From: Candidatus Nitrohelix vancouverensis
Lineage (GTDB): Bacteria > Nitrospinota > Nitrospinia > Nitrospinales > VA-1
Assembly: GCA_015698305.1 (NCBI GenBank)
Contig: CP048620.1
Coordinates: 1,452,557-1,516,556, forward strand
Length of the DNA stretch: 64,000 nt
Direction of reading: 5' to 3'
This document shows, one piece after another, positions 17,034 to 26,861 of this stretch; the stretch's first letter is position 1, and every line of letters starts with the position of its first letter. A model generated the notes under the pieces. The model did no database searches. It was not told the origin of the DNA and saw only the letters and a list, made by a program, of their open reading frames with translations. The translations under genes were made by a program, and so were the position numbers.

Positions 17034-17732
17034 ATGGGAAAAGAAAAGGTTCTCGTTGTTGAGGACGAGGAAGATATTCAGGAACTGCTGGCCTATAATT
17101 TAACTAAAGAAGGCTACGAGGTCTATCGCGCCGACACCGGCGAGATGGGGCTGGAACAATTCCGAAGTAAAAACCCCGACCTGGTTTTACTGGACCTGAT
17201 GTTGCCGGGTTTGAGCGGACTCGAGGTGTGTCGCAAGATTCGGGAGGATTCCAAACATGCCAATGTGCCTATAGTTATGTTGACAGCCAAGGGCGAAGAG
17301 TCGGATGTGGTGAAGGGGCTGGAGTTGGGCGCGGACGATTACGTTACCAAACCCTTCAGTTTGAAGGTGCTCATCACGCGCATTCGCGCGGTATTGCGTC
17401 GCAGTCCACAGAAAACGGATGAATCGGGGCAGACGATGCATTTTCCCGACCTGGAGATCAACCTGGACAAGCATGAGGTTCGCGTGAAGGAAAAGAACGT
17501 GACGCTGACCCTGTCTGAGTTCAGCATTCTGCATGCGCTGGCGCAACGCCCTGGCTGGGTGTTCACGCGCTCCCAGATCGTCAACTGGATTCGCGGCGAC
17601 GACTATGCGGTGACAGACCGGTCGATCGATTTCCAGATCGTGGGATTGCGGAAAAAACTGGGCGCGGTGGCGCATTATGTCGAGACGGTTCGCGGCGTGG
17701 GTTATCGCTTCAAGGATTTCAACGAAGAGTGA
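17034..17732 (+). CDS. phoB: PhoB-type response regulator
   Basis: The 232-residue protein has a receiver domain with acidic pocket E10-D11 and phosphoacceptor D54 (LVLLDLMLPG), followed by YVTKPFS with the conserved lysine. A winged-helix OmpR/PhoB DNA-binding domain starts near residue 125 (LEINLDKHEVRV... and VETVRGVGYRF). A kinase gene follows at 51 bp and pstSCAB-phoU lies downstream, so it should activate the phosphate regulon. A GTG at 17028 is in frame, but ATG 17034 sits 6 bp after GAAAGG and is the better start. Confidence 0.88.
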   Translation: MGKEKVLVVEDEEDIQELLAYNLTKEGYEVYRADTGEMGLEQFRSKNPDLVLLDLMLPGLSGLEVCRKIREDSKHANVPIVMLTAKGEESDVVKGLELGADDYVTKPFSLKVLITRIRAVLRRSPQKTDESGQTMHFPDLEINLDKHEVRVKEKNVTLTLSEFSILHALAQRPGWVFTRSQIVNWIRGDDYAVTDRSIDFQIVGLRKKLGAVAHYVETVRGVGYRFKDFNEE

Positions 17733-17783
17733 TTTTTCTGATAGATTAAGAGACGAACGTTTTCAAAAGCGAAGAAATATCAA

Positions 17784-19553
17784 ATGCCCAAGCAAAGAAA
17801 ATTCAAACGCAACTACCCGGCCTATTTTCTGATGCCATTTTTGATCGTGGCTGGAGCGTCCTGGTTTTTGCTGATCGCAATCAAGGAGCGTCTGATTGAA
17901 AACGCCTATCAGAATTTAGAGCATGAGGCGCTTCTGGTTGCCGGGCAATCAGCGGGATTATTTTCGGAAGGAAAGAAGCAGTTCGTTCAGGAGATCGTCC
18001 GTAAATGGGAAACGGACACCGGTCAACGCTACACCCTGGTCGACCCGACGGGTAAGGCGCTGGCGGACTCAAGAGAAGTTCCGGATCGAATGGAAAATCA
18101 CGCCGGTCGGCCGGAGTTTCAAGAAGCGATGGCGCGAAAAACCGCGCGATCCGTTTATGAGGAACCGCATGGCGACACGCAGTGGTTTGTCGTCGCCTCG
18201 CCGATATTGTCTGGAGAAAAATTGAAAGGGGCGATCATCGTCTCTTCCCTGCAGAGCAAGGCGACGGATGAGTGGAAGGACTGGGTTGTCTGGTCGCTGG
18301 TCAGTTTTGGCGTCGCCGGTTCTTTGCTGGTCTGGGCGATCGGTTTCACCTCCCGGCAAATCTGGCAGAATTTTTTGAAGATAGAAAAAGTTGCGGGTCG
18401 TTTTTCTTCAGGAGAGGTCGCCGCCGAGTTGTCCACCCGTGAAAGGGATGAATTTGACGGCGTGTCCATGGCGCTCAATCAAATGTCGCAGTCCATGAAC
18501 GAACGCATTCAGGAACTGACTTCCCAGCGCAACGAGGTCGAAGCGATCTTGTCGAGTATGGTGGAGGGCGTGCTGGCAGTCGACCCGCAGGAAAAAATAC
18601 TTCGCGTCAACGACGCGGCAAGCCGTTTGTTCGGCGTCAATGCGGCGGATGTTTGCGGTCGTCGATTCCAGGAAGCATTTCGCAACACCGAGTTGAGAAA
18701 TTTTATCAAGCAGGCTTTGGAGAGTTCGCAACCCATCGACGCGGAGTTCCTGGTGCAGAGCGACGGGGAGAAGATCGTTCATGCCAGAGGCACGTCTCTC
18801 AAGGGCGCCCACAACAACAGCATTGGCATGTTGGCGGTTTTGAACGACGTGACGGAATTGCGGCGCCTGGAAAATATCAGAAAAGATTTTGTCGCCAATG
18901 TCTCGCATGAACTCAAGACCCCGGTGACGGCGATCAAGGGATGCGTTGAAACTCTGTTGCAGGAGGCTTCACCCGACCCTGATATGTCTCAGAGATTTCT
19001 GAATATTGTCCTCAAGCAGGCGGACCGTCTCAACGCCATCATTGACGATCTTCTCAGTCTTTCCCGCATTGAAAAAGATTCCGAGGATCAAGAGATTGCG
19101 CTTGAAGACGCCTCGGTCTTGAGCGTGTTGAAGTCCGCGGTTCAGGCAAGTTCGATCATGGCGGAAAATCATGGTATTGAAATTGAACTGGACTGCGATT
19201 CGAATTTATCGGCGCGTATGAATCCACAACTGATCGAGGAAGCGATCGTGAACTTGTTGCAAAACGCCATTCGCTACAGCGGAGACGGCAAGCGCGTTCG
19301 GGTCAGCGTCCACGAGAAAAACGAAAACCTGATGATCTGCGTGCAGGATTGGGGCATTGGCATCGAACCCAGACATCATGCGCGCATCTTTGAACGATTT
19401 TATCGCGTCGACAGGGCGCGCAGTCGCAAGCTGGGCGGCACCGGACTTGGCTTGTCGATCGTCAAACACATCTCCCTTGCCCATCAAGGGAGCGTTTCTT
19501 TGGAAAGTTCTCCCGGCCGGGGAAGCCGATTCTGCATCCATATTCCCATTTAG
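17784..19553 (+). CDS. phoR: PhoR-type sensor histidine kinase
   Basis: The 589-residue protein has an N-terminal membrane helix (about 12-32), a periplasmic sensor-like region, a second helix (about 175-195) and a HAMP-like segment. A PAS domain (about 255-360; VEGVLAVDPQEKILRVNDAASRLFG) precedes the dimerisation domain with the phosphorylated H375 in NVSHELKTPVTAIKG. The ATPase domain shows N-box NLLQNAIRYS and GGTGLGLSIVKH. This matches long PhoR/PnpS kinases. PhoR signals phosphate starvation to PhoB and is inhibited through PstSCAB and PhoU, all encoded downstream. Confidence 0.88.
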   Translation: MPKQRKFKRNYPAYFLMPFLIVAGASWFLLIAIKERLIENAYQNLEHEALLVAGQSAGLFSEGKKQFVQEIVRKWETDTGQRYTLVDPTGKALADSREVPDRMENHAGRPEFQEAMARKTARSVYEEPHGDTQWFVVASPILSGEKLKGAIIVSSLQSKATDEWKDWVVWSLVSFGVAGSLLVWAIGFTSRQIWQNFLKIEKVAGRFSSGEVAAELSTRERDEFDGVSMALNQMSQSMNERIQELTSQRNEVEAILSSMVEGVLAVDPQEKILRVNDAASRLFGVNAADVCGRRFQEAFRNTELRNFIKQALESSQPIDAEFLVQSDGEKIVHARGTSLKGAHNNSIGMLAVLNDVTELRRLENIRKDFVANVSHELKTPVTAIKGCVETLLQEASPDPDMSQRFLNIVLKQADRLNAIIDDLLSLSRIEKDSEDQEIALEDASVLSVLKSAVQASSIMAENHGIEIELDCDSNLSARMNPQLIEEAIVNLLQNAIRYSGDGKRVRVSVHEKNENLMICVQDWGIGIEPRHHARIFERFYRVDRARSRKLGGTGLGLSIVKHISLAHQGSVSLESSPGRGSRFCIHIPI

Positions 19554-19575
19554 TTCCCTCCATTTTTCCCTCTTC

Positions 19576-19597
19576 AATCTAACAAAAAACTAATACT
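19576..19597 (+). promoter_or_regulatory. Candidate Pho box upstream of the porin gene
   Basis: CTAA occurs at 19579-19582 and again at 19590-19593, an 11-bp period, in an AT-rich spacer after phoR. PhoB binds direct repeats spaced by 11 bp. The same period is seen before pstS with TCCTAA. This is inferred from two sites in one window. Confidence 0.35.
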
Positions 19598-19731
19598 TGC
19601 CTCATCAAAGGCAAATGTTTGTTTTCTATTCTGCTCTCGTTGGAACACAAAAGCGCATTCAGGCGCGTTGACCCTTGCGGTCCAATGCGCATTGATATTG
19701 TTGAAGCACGCTATAAATCTAAGGAGAGAAA

Positions 19732-20904
19732 ATGGAAAAAACGAAGAACAAGTTGTTAAAACCTCTGGCCTGTTTGACCTTGGCGGCGGCCTGTCTGATT
19801 CCCGCAACCTCGTCTGCATTGACAAGCGAGGAGTTGCGGGTCATGGCGATGGAAGAACGAATCGGCGCTAATTCTGAAAAGTTGAGTATTCTGGATCGAT
19901 TTTCTTTCAACGGCGATTTCCGCATGAGAATGGAAAATATCAATGCGGATCTTCAGAATGCAAATACCACCGGTGATCGAACGCGATTGCGAATCCGCTT
20001 TCGTATTGGCGGAGATTTTCATCTCGCCGAGAATCTGGATGTGGGTTTTAGACTCGCGGGAGGCGGTATCAATAATCCAACTTCCACGAACATCACGCTG
20101 GACAACACGGCGGGCACCAAGGATTTTGATCTCGACCGCGCATTCGCAAAATGGACTCCGGGGCAATTTGAATTGATCGCGGGTAAGTTCGGCGTTCCCT
20201 ACCTCAAGTCTGAAATGATCTTCGACAGCGACCTTAGCCTCGAAGGATTCTCTGAGAAATACACTCACAAAGCAGGCGACACCACAATGAGCATGGCTCT
20301 CGGACAGTATGTCGTGGAAGAAACAGGCGATTCTCTGGATAGCGATGTTTTCATGATCGCGTATCAGGGGCAATTGGAGCATAAGGTTTCTGCCGGCAAA
20401 TTGGTTCTGGCGCTGAGCTACTACGACTTCGCTAACCTGCAAGGCTCTGCAGTGACCAACAACGCGGGCGCAGGTCGAAGAAATACCATCGCTGGCGGCG
20501 TTTACTCCTTTGACTTCAATATTTTTGAAGTTGCGGCGCAATTCAAGACCGATGTGATGGGCAAACCGACGACCTTTATCTACGGCAATGCCACCAACAC
20601 CGCAGATGGCGTTAACAACGATCAGGCATGGGAAGCGGGCGTGAAAATTGGCAAAGCCAGGGATTTTGGCGATTGGGAGGCCAAGGCCCTCTATCGAGTG
20701 ACCGAAGCCGATGCCGTGTTCTCAGCCTGGAACGATTCTGATTTTCATGGCGGCGGCGTGAACTCAGAAGGCGTGGAACTGGGAGTTAAAGTGGGTTTGT
20801 ACAAAGGCGTTGTTCTTTCTGTCAGCCAGTTCTTTACGGATGAAGAATCCGGAGCGGCTGAGAAACACGAATTGACCCATGTTGATCTGGTCTTGAAATT
20901 CTAA
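19732..20904 (+). CDS. Outer-membrane porin, probably phosphate-regulated
   Basis: The 390-residue protein has a signal peptide (KPLACLTLAAACLIPATSSA, cut near residue 29), a short helical region and then alternating amphipathic strands from about residue 50. The C-terminus is VDLVLKF, ending in phenylalanine as beta-barrel proteins do. RMRMENINADLQNANTTGDRTRLRIRFRIGGDFHL and FAKWTPGQFELIAGKFGVPY are typical of 'putative porin' families. It lies between phoR and pstS, as some phosphate-selective porins do, so phosphate uptake across the outer membrane is a fair inference. The substrate is not shown by the sequence. Confidence 0.8.
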   Translation: MEKTKNKLLKPLACLTLAAACLIPATSSALTSEELRVMAMEERIGANSEKLSILDRFSFNGDFRMRMENINADLQNANTTGDRTRLRIRFRIGGDFHLAENLDVGFRLAGGGINNPTSTNITLDNTAGTKDFDLDRAFAKWTPGQFELIAGKFGVPYLKSEMIFDSDLSLEGFSEKYTHKAGDTTMSMALGQYVVEETGDSLDSDVFMIAYQGQLEHKVSAGKLVLALSYYDFANLQGSAVTNNAGAGRRNTIAGGVYSFDFNIFEVAAQFKTDVMGKPTTFIYGNATNTADGVNNDQAWEAGVKIGKARDFGDWEAKALYRVTEADAVFSAWNDSDFHGGGVNSEGVELGVKVGLYKGVVLSVSQFFTDEESGAAEKHELTHVDLVLKF

Positions 20905-20955
20905 GGTCATTGAAAACATTGGTTTTTATAGGTTTGATGGCGATGTTTTTTGGGC

Positions 20956-21034
20956 TGAAGGGGTTAAGCGCTCTCCTCCAAGAGTCCCTCGTGCAAGGCT
21001 TTAGTCCTTGCGTCGAGGGGGCCCCAACCCTTCA
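20956..21034 (+). other. Long two-tier hairpin between the porin gene and pstS
   Basis: Outer arms TGAAGGGGTT (20956-20965) and AACCCTTCA (21026-21034) enclose an inner pair. CCCTCG (20986-20991) matches CGAGGG (21014-21019), and GCAAGG (20993-20998) matches CCTTGC (21006-21011), closing a short loop. No T-run follows. It may separate porin and pst transcripts as a factor-dependent terminator or a 3' stabiliser, or it may be a small palindromic repeat. Confidence 0.55.
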
Positions 21035-21053
21035 TCTCAGTTAAATAATTATC

Positions 21054-21090
21054 ATGTCCTAATCAAATCCTAACAAACGAAGGTTATCTT
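21054..21090 (+). promoter_or_regulatory. Candidate Pho box and -10 element of pstS
   Basis: TCCTAA is repeated at 21057-21062 and 21068-21073, an 11-bp period as in PhoB sites, and TATCTT at 21085-21090 could be the -10 element. The pstS ATG at 21116 has an AGGAG site. The consensus differs from E. coli (CTGTCAT). Confidence 0.4.
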
Positions 21091-21115
21091 TTTAATCAAC
21101 AGGAGAAATAAATCA

Positions 21116-22108
21116 ATGAAAGCAAAATTTAAAGTATTCAGCGTGGTGGCGGTTTCGATGTGGATGGCGACGAGCTTTCCTGCAAGCTCCAACGCGATTG
21201 AAGTGGACCCCAAATTGCCAAGCTACGCGAAGGTTCAGGGAGTCAGCGGCAACTTGAACAGCGTGGGTTCGGACACCTTGAACAATCTGATGACCTTCTG
21301 GAGCGAGAAATTTGGCGAGTTTTATCCCAACGTCAATATCCAGGTCGAAGGCAAAGGCTCCTCCACGGCTCCCCCAGCGTTGATTTCTGCGGTATCTCAA
21401 TTAGGACCGATGTCCCGAAGAATGAAAAATACGGAAGTGGATGAATTCGAAGCGCGTTTCGGTTACAAGCCGATGGAAATTCGCGTTGCGGTTGATGCGC
21501 TTGCCGTCTTCGTTAATAAAGATAACCCGATCAAAGGCTTGAACATGGCGCAGGTGGATTCGGCGTTTTCCAGCACCCGTCGTCAAGGTTATAAAGAAGT
21601 GACGACCTGGGGCGATCTGGGCATGACCGGCGACTGGGCGGGACGCAAGGTGAGTCTGTTTGGTCGCAACTCGGCTTCGGGAACCTACGGTTACTTCAAG
21701 AAATACGTATTGAAAAAAGGCGATTACAAGAATGAAGTGAAAGAGCAACCCGGTTCTGCTTCTGTTGTGCAAGGCGTGAGCGTGGATCGATATGCGCTGG
21801 GTTACAGCGGAATCGGTTATCAAACGTCCAATGTGCGCGCGCTCCCTCTCGCAGAATCCGGTACGGATTATGTCGAAGCGACGCCTGAAAATTCTCTGAC
21901 GGGCGATTATCCTCTGGCGCGTTTTCTTTATGTGTACGTCAACAAAGCGCCCGGCAAACCCCTCAACCCGCTGACGCTTGAGTTCTTTAAAATGGTTTTG
22001 TCTAAAGAAGGGCAAAAGGTTGTGGCAAAAGGCGGTTATTACCCAATCCCGGCGAATGTAGCCGCCGAAGATCTGGCGCTATTGTCAGGGTCGGCTCCCG
22101 TTAACTAG
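21116..22108 (+). CDS. pstS: Phosphate ABC transporter substrate-binding protein
   Basis: The 330-residue protein has a signal peptide (about 1-30) and a PstS-like binding fold. NLNSVGSDTLNNLMTFWSEKF opens the first lobe and carries the phosphate-contacting Ser/Asp. KGSSTAPPALISAVSQLGPMSR and the loop GRNSASGTYGYFKK supply further phosphate contacts. It delivers periplasmic phosphate to the permease encoded directly downstream. An AGGAG ribosome-binding site lies before the ATG. The gap to pstC is one base. Confidence 0.93.
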   Translation: MKAKFKVFSVVAVSMWMATSFPASSNAIEVDPKLPSYAKVQGVSGNLNSVGSDTLNNLMTFWSEKFGEFYPNVNIQVEGKGSSTAPPALISAVSQLGPMSRRMKNTEVDEFEARFGYKPMEIRVAVDALAVFVNKDNPIKGLNMAQVDSAFSSTRRQGYKEVTTWGDLGMTGDWAGRKVSLFGRNSASGTYGYFKKYVLKKGDYKNEVKEQPGSASVVQGVSVDRYALGYSGIGYQTSNVRALPLAESGTDYVEATPENSLTGDYPLARFLYVYVNKAPGKPLNPLTLEFFKMVLSKEGQKVVAKGGYYPIPANVAAEDLALLSGSAPVN

Positions 22109-22109
22109 G

Positions 22110-24398
22110 ATGTCCAAAACACCTTCATCAGATAGTTCGGCCGAGGCGACCGCGCAAGCGAGTCGTCCGGCCTCTTCCATTTTTGATACCACTCTTTCCA
22201 AGGCGAAGCTGAAACGACGCCTTGCCGACAAGATCGCATCGGGAGTGGTCACGCTTGGCGGGACGATCATCATCTTTTCGATCCTTGCCATCCTGCTGGT
22301 CATCGTCATCGAAGCGCTTCCTTTGTTTCAAGACCCCACGGTAGAGCTCAAAGAGAAGAAAGCGGGCGCGGTGCAAGAGCCGACCTATGGACTCGGAGTG
22401 GATGAATATCAGAAAGTCGCTTACGTTATTGGAAGCGAAGGCATTCAGTTTTTCAATCTCCCCGACTGGCATCCGGCCGACGCGATTCCATTAAATCAAT
22501 TGCAGGGAGCGACAATCACTGGAGCCGCGCACTCGCCCAATGGCGCGGCGGCGCTGGGTCTGTCCAATGGAAGCGTTCTACCCGTGACAATGGCATTTGA
22601 TGTGGTCTATGGGGAGGATCAGAAAACGGTTCAGCCGCGCCTGGATGAAGGGGACGCTCTGGTGATGAGCGAGACGGGACAGCCGATCACCGTCGTTGGA
22701 TTTTCCAAACGGGAGGCTCAAACGACGATCGCCGCCGGCACGGGCGGTAACGAGATTTCCACGGCGCAGATTAAAGTGAAACGTTCTTTGATGGGTGGCG
22801 TGAAAAGAAAAGTCAAGCAAGCCCATTGGAATCTTCCTGTACAAGGCGAGATAACGGCTCTGGCGGTGGACGTATCCGGTAACAGCGTGTTGGTTGGAAC
22901 CTCTTCCGGTCAAATTCTGAAAGTCAACATCAACAGCGAAGACCCGAAAAATGCAATCTTTGTCGTCGGCGCGACGGCGAATTCCGGCGTGGGCGTTTCC
23001 TTCCTGAATTTTTTAAACGGCGGCTACACCTTGATCGTAGGCGACACCGAAGGGCGAATCAAATCCTACCATCTCGATAAAGACCATCCCGCCGGAAAAT
23101 TGAAGCATATCTACGAATTCGATAAAAATCAGTCGCCCCCGCGCGCCATGACAATCTCCCTGCGCGACAAGGGATTTTTCACAGCTTCCGAAGATGGGAG
23201 TATTGAATACCGTTACGGCACAACGGGAGAAACCCAGTTTTCCATCGACGGCTCAAAAGGCGTCTATTTCACCCAGCTTGCATTGTCGCCCAAGAACAAC
23301 GCCTTGCTGGCGTTGGATACGAAAGGCGATTTTTATCACTGGGACGTCGACAACCCGCACCCTTCCATTTCTTTGAAAGGCCTGTTTGGCAAGATCTGGT
23401 ACGAAGGGCACGACGAACCCAAGTACATTTGGCAGTCGACCGGCGGGAGCGATGATTTCGAATCCAAATACAGTTTGATGCCCCTGATTTTTGGCACGAT
23501 GAAAGGAACTTTTTACGCGATGGTTTTTGCTCTGCCTTTGGCATTGCTTGCGGCGTTCTATTCATCCCAGTTCATGCATCCGCGTTTGAACGAGATCACC
23601 AAACCGGCTGTTGAATTGATGGCGACCCTTCCGACGGTTGCATTGGGCTTTGTCGGGGCGTTGATCGTCGCGCCGCTTCTCGAAAAATATTTTGTTGGTT
23701 TTGTTCTGTTCCCATTATTGGCGATGTTGTTTGCATTTTTGGGATGGTGGAGCGAACGGCGCTGGAAACTGGGTCAGCGTTGCGGTCTCAAGCCGGGAAT
23801 GGAAATGATACTCCTTTTTCCTCTGGTGCTCCTCGGAGCCGTTGGTTCGATTTATATCGGCGGGCAAATGGAGCAGGGACTCATGGATGGTGATTTCAGA
23901 TACTGGTTGCTTGAATTGTTTCAAATCAATTACGACCAGAGAAATGCGCTTGTCGTCGGCATTGCGATGGGTTTTGCCATTGTGCCCTTGATCTTCACGA
24001 TCGCCGAGGATTCATTGTCCAATGTACCGTTTCATCTGAGGGCCGGTTCGCTGGCGCTGGGCGCGACGCCCTGGCAGACAGCGGTGAAAGTCATTTTACC
24101 CGTCGCCCTGCCCGGAATATTCTCCGCCGTGATGATTGGGTTTGGAAGAGCCGTTGGCGAGACCATGATCGTGCTGATGGCGACCGGCAACACGCCTATC
24201 ATGGACTGGAGCGTGTTCAATGGATTTCGCGCAATGTCCGCCAATATCGCCGTGGAATTACCCGAGGCGCCTGAAGGGGGGTCGCTCTACCGAGTCCTCT
24301 TCCTGATGGCGTTTCTCTTGTTCATCATTACCTTTGCGACGAATACCGTAGCCGAACTGGTTCGACTGAAACTGAGACAAAAATTCAAAGCCTTATGA
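22110..24398 (+). CDS. pstC: Phosphate ABC transporter permease PstC with large extracytoplasmic domain
   Basis: The 762-residue protein is more than twice the length of E. coli PstC (about 320). After a cytoplasmic tail and first helix (about 50-70), residues about 85-440 form a beta-rich region with repeated units like a propeller (VGTSSGQILKVNI, VGDTEGRIKSYHL, TASEDGSIEYRYG). The permease core (about 450-762) has the coupling motif AGSLALGATPWQTAVKVILPVALPGIF. Long PstC forms are known in pseudomonads and vibrios. The insert faces the periplasm and may dock PstS or sense a ligand; this is inference. The ATG follows the pstS stop directly. Confidence 0.9.
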   Translation: MSKTPSSDSSAEATAQASRPASSIFDTTLSKAKLKRRLADKIASGVVTLGGTIIIFSILAILLVIVIEALPLFQDPTVELKEKKAGAVQEPTYGLGVDEYQKVAYVIGSEGIQFFNLPDWHPADAIPLNQLQGATITGAAHSPNGAAALGLSNGSVLPVTMAFDVVYGEDQKTVQPRLDEGDALVMSETGQPITVVGFSKREAQTTIAAGTGGNEISTAQIKVKRSLMGGVKRKVKQAHWNLPVQGEITALAVDVSGNSVLVGTSSGQILKVNINSEDPKNAIFVVGATANSGVGVSFLNFLNGGYTLIVGDTEGRIKSYHLDKDHPAGKLKHIYEFDKNQSPPRAMTISLRDKGFFTASEDGSIEYRYGTTGETQFSIDGSKGVYFTQLALSPKNNALLALDTKGDFYHWDVDNPHPSISLKGLFGKIWYEGHDEPKYIWQSTGGSDDFESKYSLMPLIFGTMKGTFYAMVFALPLALLAAFYSSQFMHPRLNEITKPAVELMATLPTVALGFVGALIVAPLLEKYFVGFVLFPLLAMLFAFLGWWSERRWKLGQRCGLKPGMEMILLFPLVLLGAVGSIYIGGQMEQGLMDGDFRYWLLELFQINYDQRNALVVGIAMGFAIVPLIFTIAEDSLSNVPFHLRAGSLALGATPWQTAVKVILPVALPGIFSAVMIGFGRAVGETMIVLMATGNTPIMDWSVFNGFRAMSANIAVELPEAPEGGSLYRVLFLMAFLLFIITFATNTVAELVRLKLRQKFKAL

Positions 24399-26008
24399 AA
24401 AAAAGTATCTGGAAAACAGGCGATCTCTTTATCTGGCTCACAGGCGTGTGTCTGGCCTTTGCCTTGTTTCTTGTCGTCGCTCTTTTGTTGAATTTATTGG
24501 TGAACGGGGTCTCGGCATTCTGGCCGTCGCCTTTGCACAGTTTTGCGCTTGAAGGCGGACGAGCCGAACTGGGTTCCGTCACCATGAAGGAAATCATTCC
24601 CAACCATTCAAAGACCGACGCAGACCGCTTTCGTACGCAGATCAAACGAGGCAACCGCGATCTGGACAACTCGGACTATATCTGGATGGACGACGATAAA
24701 ATCAAGTCAACCACGCTGGAGCTCAATGCCGTTGCTCTTGAGCGCAGGGAATGGGGCGATCTCTATGGTTTTCTGGAAGCCTATAAAGAAGACGGAAAGG
24801 TGATCGCCGAAGGATTTGAAAATACCTTGTCAGCCATTAAAAGCCGTTTGCCGGGGATGAACGATTTGGTGGCGGAATTGGATAAGGTATCTAAAGACGA
24901 CGTCGGAAAGATCAATTACTATCTCGAAAAAAACCGCATTCGCTTGAACCGTCTCAAAAGAGACAACGCGGACGCGGGCGAGATCGCCGAAGTGGAGCAG
25001 GCGATTGCGGAACTGAACAGCGAGTACAAAGGGCTGGAGAAACAACTCGCGGAGTTGCGATCCAGAATGAAGGGGGATGTGATCGTTAAAACGGCCTCAG
25101 GGGCCACAACCTCCGTCGCGCTTGAAAAAATAATCAAGATTCATCTTCCAAATACCTTTGGATTTTTTGACAAGCTTGGATTTTTCATCGACAAGTTCGC
25201 TCGATTTCTTTACGAAGACCCGCGCGAGTCGAATACGGAAGGCGGCGTGTTCCCTGCCATTTTCGGCACGGTCATGATGGTTTTGCTAATGAGTCTGATC
25301 GCCGCGCCGCTTGGCGTTCTTGCTGGATTTTATTTGAGAGAATACGCCAAGCCGGGGCTGTTTGTGAGCATGATACGGATCGCCGTGAACAATCTGGCGG
25401 GTGTTCCTTCCATTGTATTTGGCGTGTTTGGAGTGGGTTTTTTCATCTACTTCGTTGGCGGCGGTATCGACCGGTTTTTCTATGAGGACGCCTTGCCCGC
25501 TCCCACTTTTGGCACCGGCGGCATTCTCTGGGCTTCGTTGACGATGGCTTTGCTGACGGTTCCTGTGGTGATCGTTTCAACGGAAGAAGGGCTGGCTTCG
25601 GTTTCTCGCGGGGTGCGCGAAGCGTCTCTGGCCCTGGGCGCGACGAAATGGGAGACGTCCTGGCGCGTGGTTTTACCTGCAGTGATGCCTTCAATTTTGA
25701 CCGGTTTGATTTTGGCGATGGCCCGCGCCGCAGGCGAAGTCGCTCCCTTAATGATAACCGGGGTCGTTAAATTGGCTCCCTCCCTGCCCGTCGACGGATT
25801 CTGGCCGTTCTTGCATCTTGACAGAAAGTTCATGCACCTTGGCTTTCATATTTTTGACGTTGGTTTTCAGTCGCCAAACGTGGATGCCGCACGACCCATG
25901 GTGTTCGCCACCACATTGCTGTTGATCATGATCATATTGTGTCTGAACCTCTCCGCCATCTGGTTGCGCAAACGTTTGAGAAGAAAATTGGAGATAAGTG
26001 CGGTATGA
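24395..26008 (+). CDS. pstA: Phosphate ABC transporter permease PstA with coiled-coil insert
   Basis: The 537-residue protein is longer than E. coli PstA (296). The first helix (about 12-35) is followed by a 230-residue extracytoplasmic region. That region includes a predicted coiled coil at about 165-225 ([30 protein letters not shown]). The permease core runs from about 285 with the coupling motif [28 protein letters not shown]. The oversized pair PstC/PstA probably evolved together, with both inserts on the periplasmic side. It overlaps pstC by 4 bp and pstB by 4 bp. Confidence 0.9.
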   Translation: MKKSIWKTGDLFIWLTGVCLAFALFLVVALLLNLLVNGVSAFWPSPLHSFALEGGRAELGSVTMKEIIPNHSKTDADRFRTQIKRGNRDLDNSDYIWMDDDKIKSTTLELNAVALERREWGDLYGFLEAYKEDGKVIAEGFENTLSAIKSRLPGMNDLVAELDKVSKDDVGKINYYLEKNRIRLNRLKRDNADAGEIAEVEQAIAELNSEYKGLEKQLAELRSRMKGDVIVKTASGATTSVALEKIIKIHLPNTFGFFDKLGFFIDKFARFLYEDPRESNTEGGVFPAIFGTVMMVLLMSLIAAPLGVLAGFYLREYAKPGLFVSMIRIAVNNLAGVPSIVFGVFGVGFFIYFVGGGIDRFFYEDALPAPTFGTGGILWASLTMALLTVPVVIVSTEEGLASVSRGVREASLALGATKWETSWRVVLPAVMPSILTGLILAMARAAGEVAPLMITGVVKLAPSLPVDGFWPFLHLDRKFMHLGFHIFDVGFQSPNVDAARPMVFATTLLLIMIILCLNLSAIWLRKRLRRKLEISAV

Positions 26009-26850
26009 TAACCATTGAAAATAAAATCATGAAAAATCAAATGAGCTTTTCGACCAAAGATAAACAAGAAGAAAAGAAGGCCCAGTCTTTAAAGCAGGAA
26101 GTCGCGGTGCACATCAATCGCGTTTCGTTTTATTACGGTTCCAAGCAGGCCCTCAACGAAATCGAGATGATCATCCCCAAGAATAAAGTGACGGCCTTCA
26201 TCGGTCCTTCCGGTTGCGGAAAGTCGACTTTGCTTCGCTGTTTGAATCGCATGAACGATTTGGTGGACAACACCCGGCTGGAGGGCGAAATCAATATCGG
26301 CGGCTTGAATGTGTATTCGCCGAGTATGGACGTCAGCGATTTGCGCAAGAGCGTTGGAATGGTGTTTCAGAAATTCAATCCTTTCCCCAAGTCGATTTTT
26401 GAAAACGTTGCTTACGGCCCGCGCATTCACGGTTTGAGCAATAAGAATGAACTGGAGGAAATTGTCGAAAACAGTCTCAAGCGCGTGGCGCTTTGGGATG
26501 AGGTGAAGGATCGCGTACATGAAAGCGCCTTGCAATTGTCTGGCGGTCAGCAACAGCGCTTGTGCATCGCCCGGGCGATCGCGGTGGAACCTGAAGTGTT
26601 GTTGATGGACGAACCCTGTTCCGCTCTTGACCCGATCGCTACGGCGCGAATTGAAGAGTTGATCGTTGAGTTGAAATCTCAGTACACCATCATCATCGTG
26701 ACGCACAACATGCAACAGGCGGCCCGGATTGCAGATTACACAGGCTTCCTGTTCATGGGAGAATTGATCGAGTTTGACGACACAGAGCTTATTTTTAGAA
26801 AACCCAAAGAGAAGAAAACAGAAGATTATATCACCGGTCGGTTTGGATAA
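26005..26850 (+). CDS. pstB: Phosphate ABC transporter ATPase
   Basis: The 281-residue ATPase has Walker [10 protein letters not shown], the PstB-specific Q-loop context [24 protein letters not shown], signature [15 protein letters not shown] and Walker [14 protein letters not shown]. The H-loop follows in [15 protein letters not shown]. An extra N-terminal stretch of about 30 polar residues ([12 protein letters not shown]...) precedes the fold. ATG 26005 overlaps the pstA stop (ATGA) and is preferred. The frame is open further upstream inside pstA. Confidence 0.95.
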   Translation: MITIENKIMKNQMSFSTKDKQEEKKAQSLKQEVAVHINRVSFYYGSKQALNEIEMIIPKNKVTAFIGPSGCGKSTLLRCLNRMNDLVDNTRLEGEINIGGLNVYSPSMDVSDLRKSVGMVFQKFNPFPKSIFENVAYGPRIHGLSNKNELEEIVENSLKRVALWDEVKDRVHESALQLSGGQQQRLCIARAIAVEPEVLLMDEPCSALDPIATARIEELIVELKSQYTIIIVTHNMQQAARIADYTGFLFMGELIEFDDTELIFRKPKEKKTEDYITGRFG

Positions 26851-26861
26851 GGATTGAATCC

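Noticed and set aside
19756-20541. 261-codon open frame on the - strand opposite the porin gene
   Set aside because: No ribosome-binding site, shadow-like composition, and the porin on the + strand has a signal peptide and barrel features.
20956-21034. tRNA or riboswitch
   Set aside because: The hairpin lacks a cloverleaf, an acceptor CCA end and any known aptamer pattern that I can recognise.
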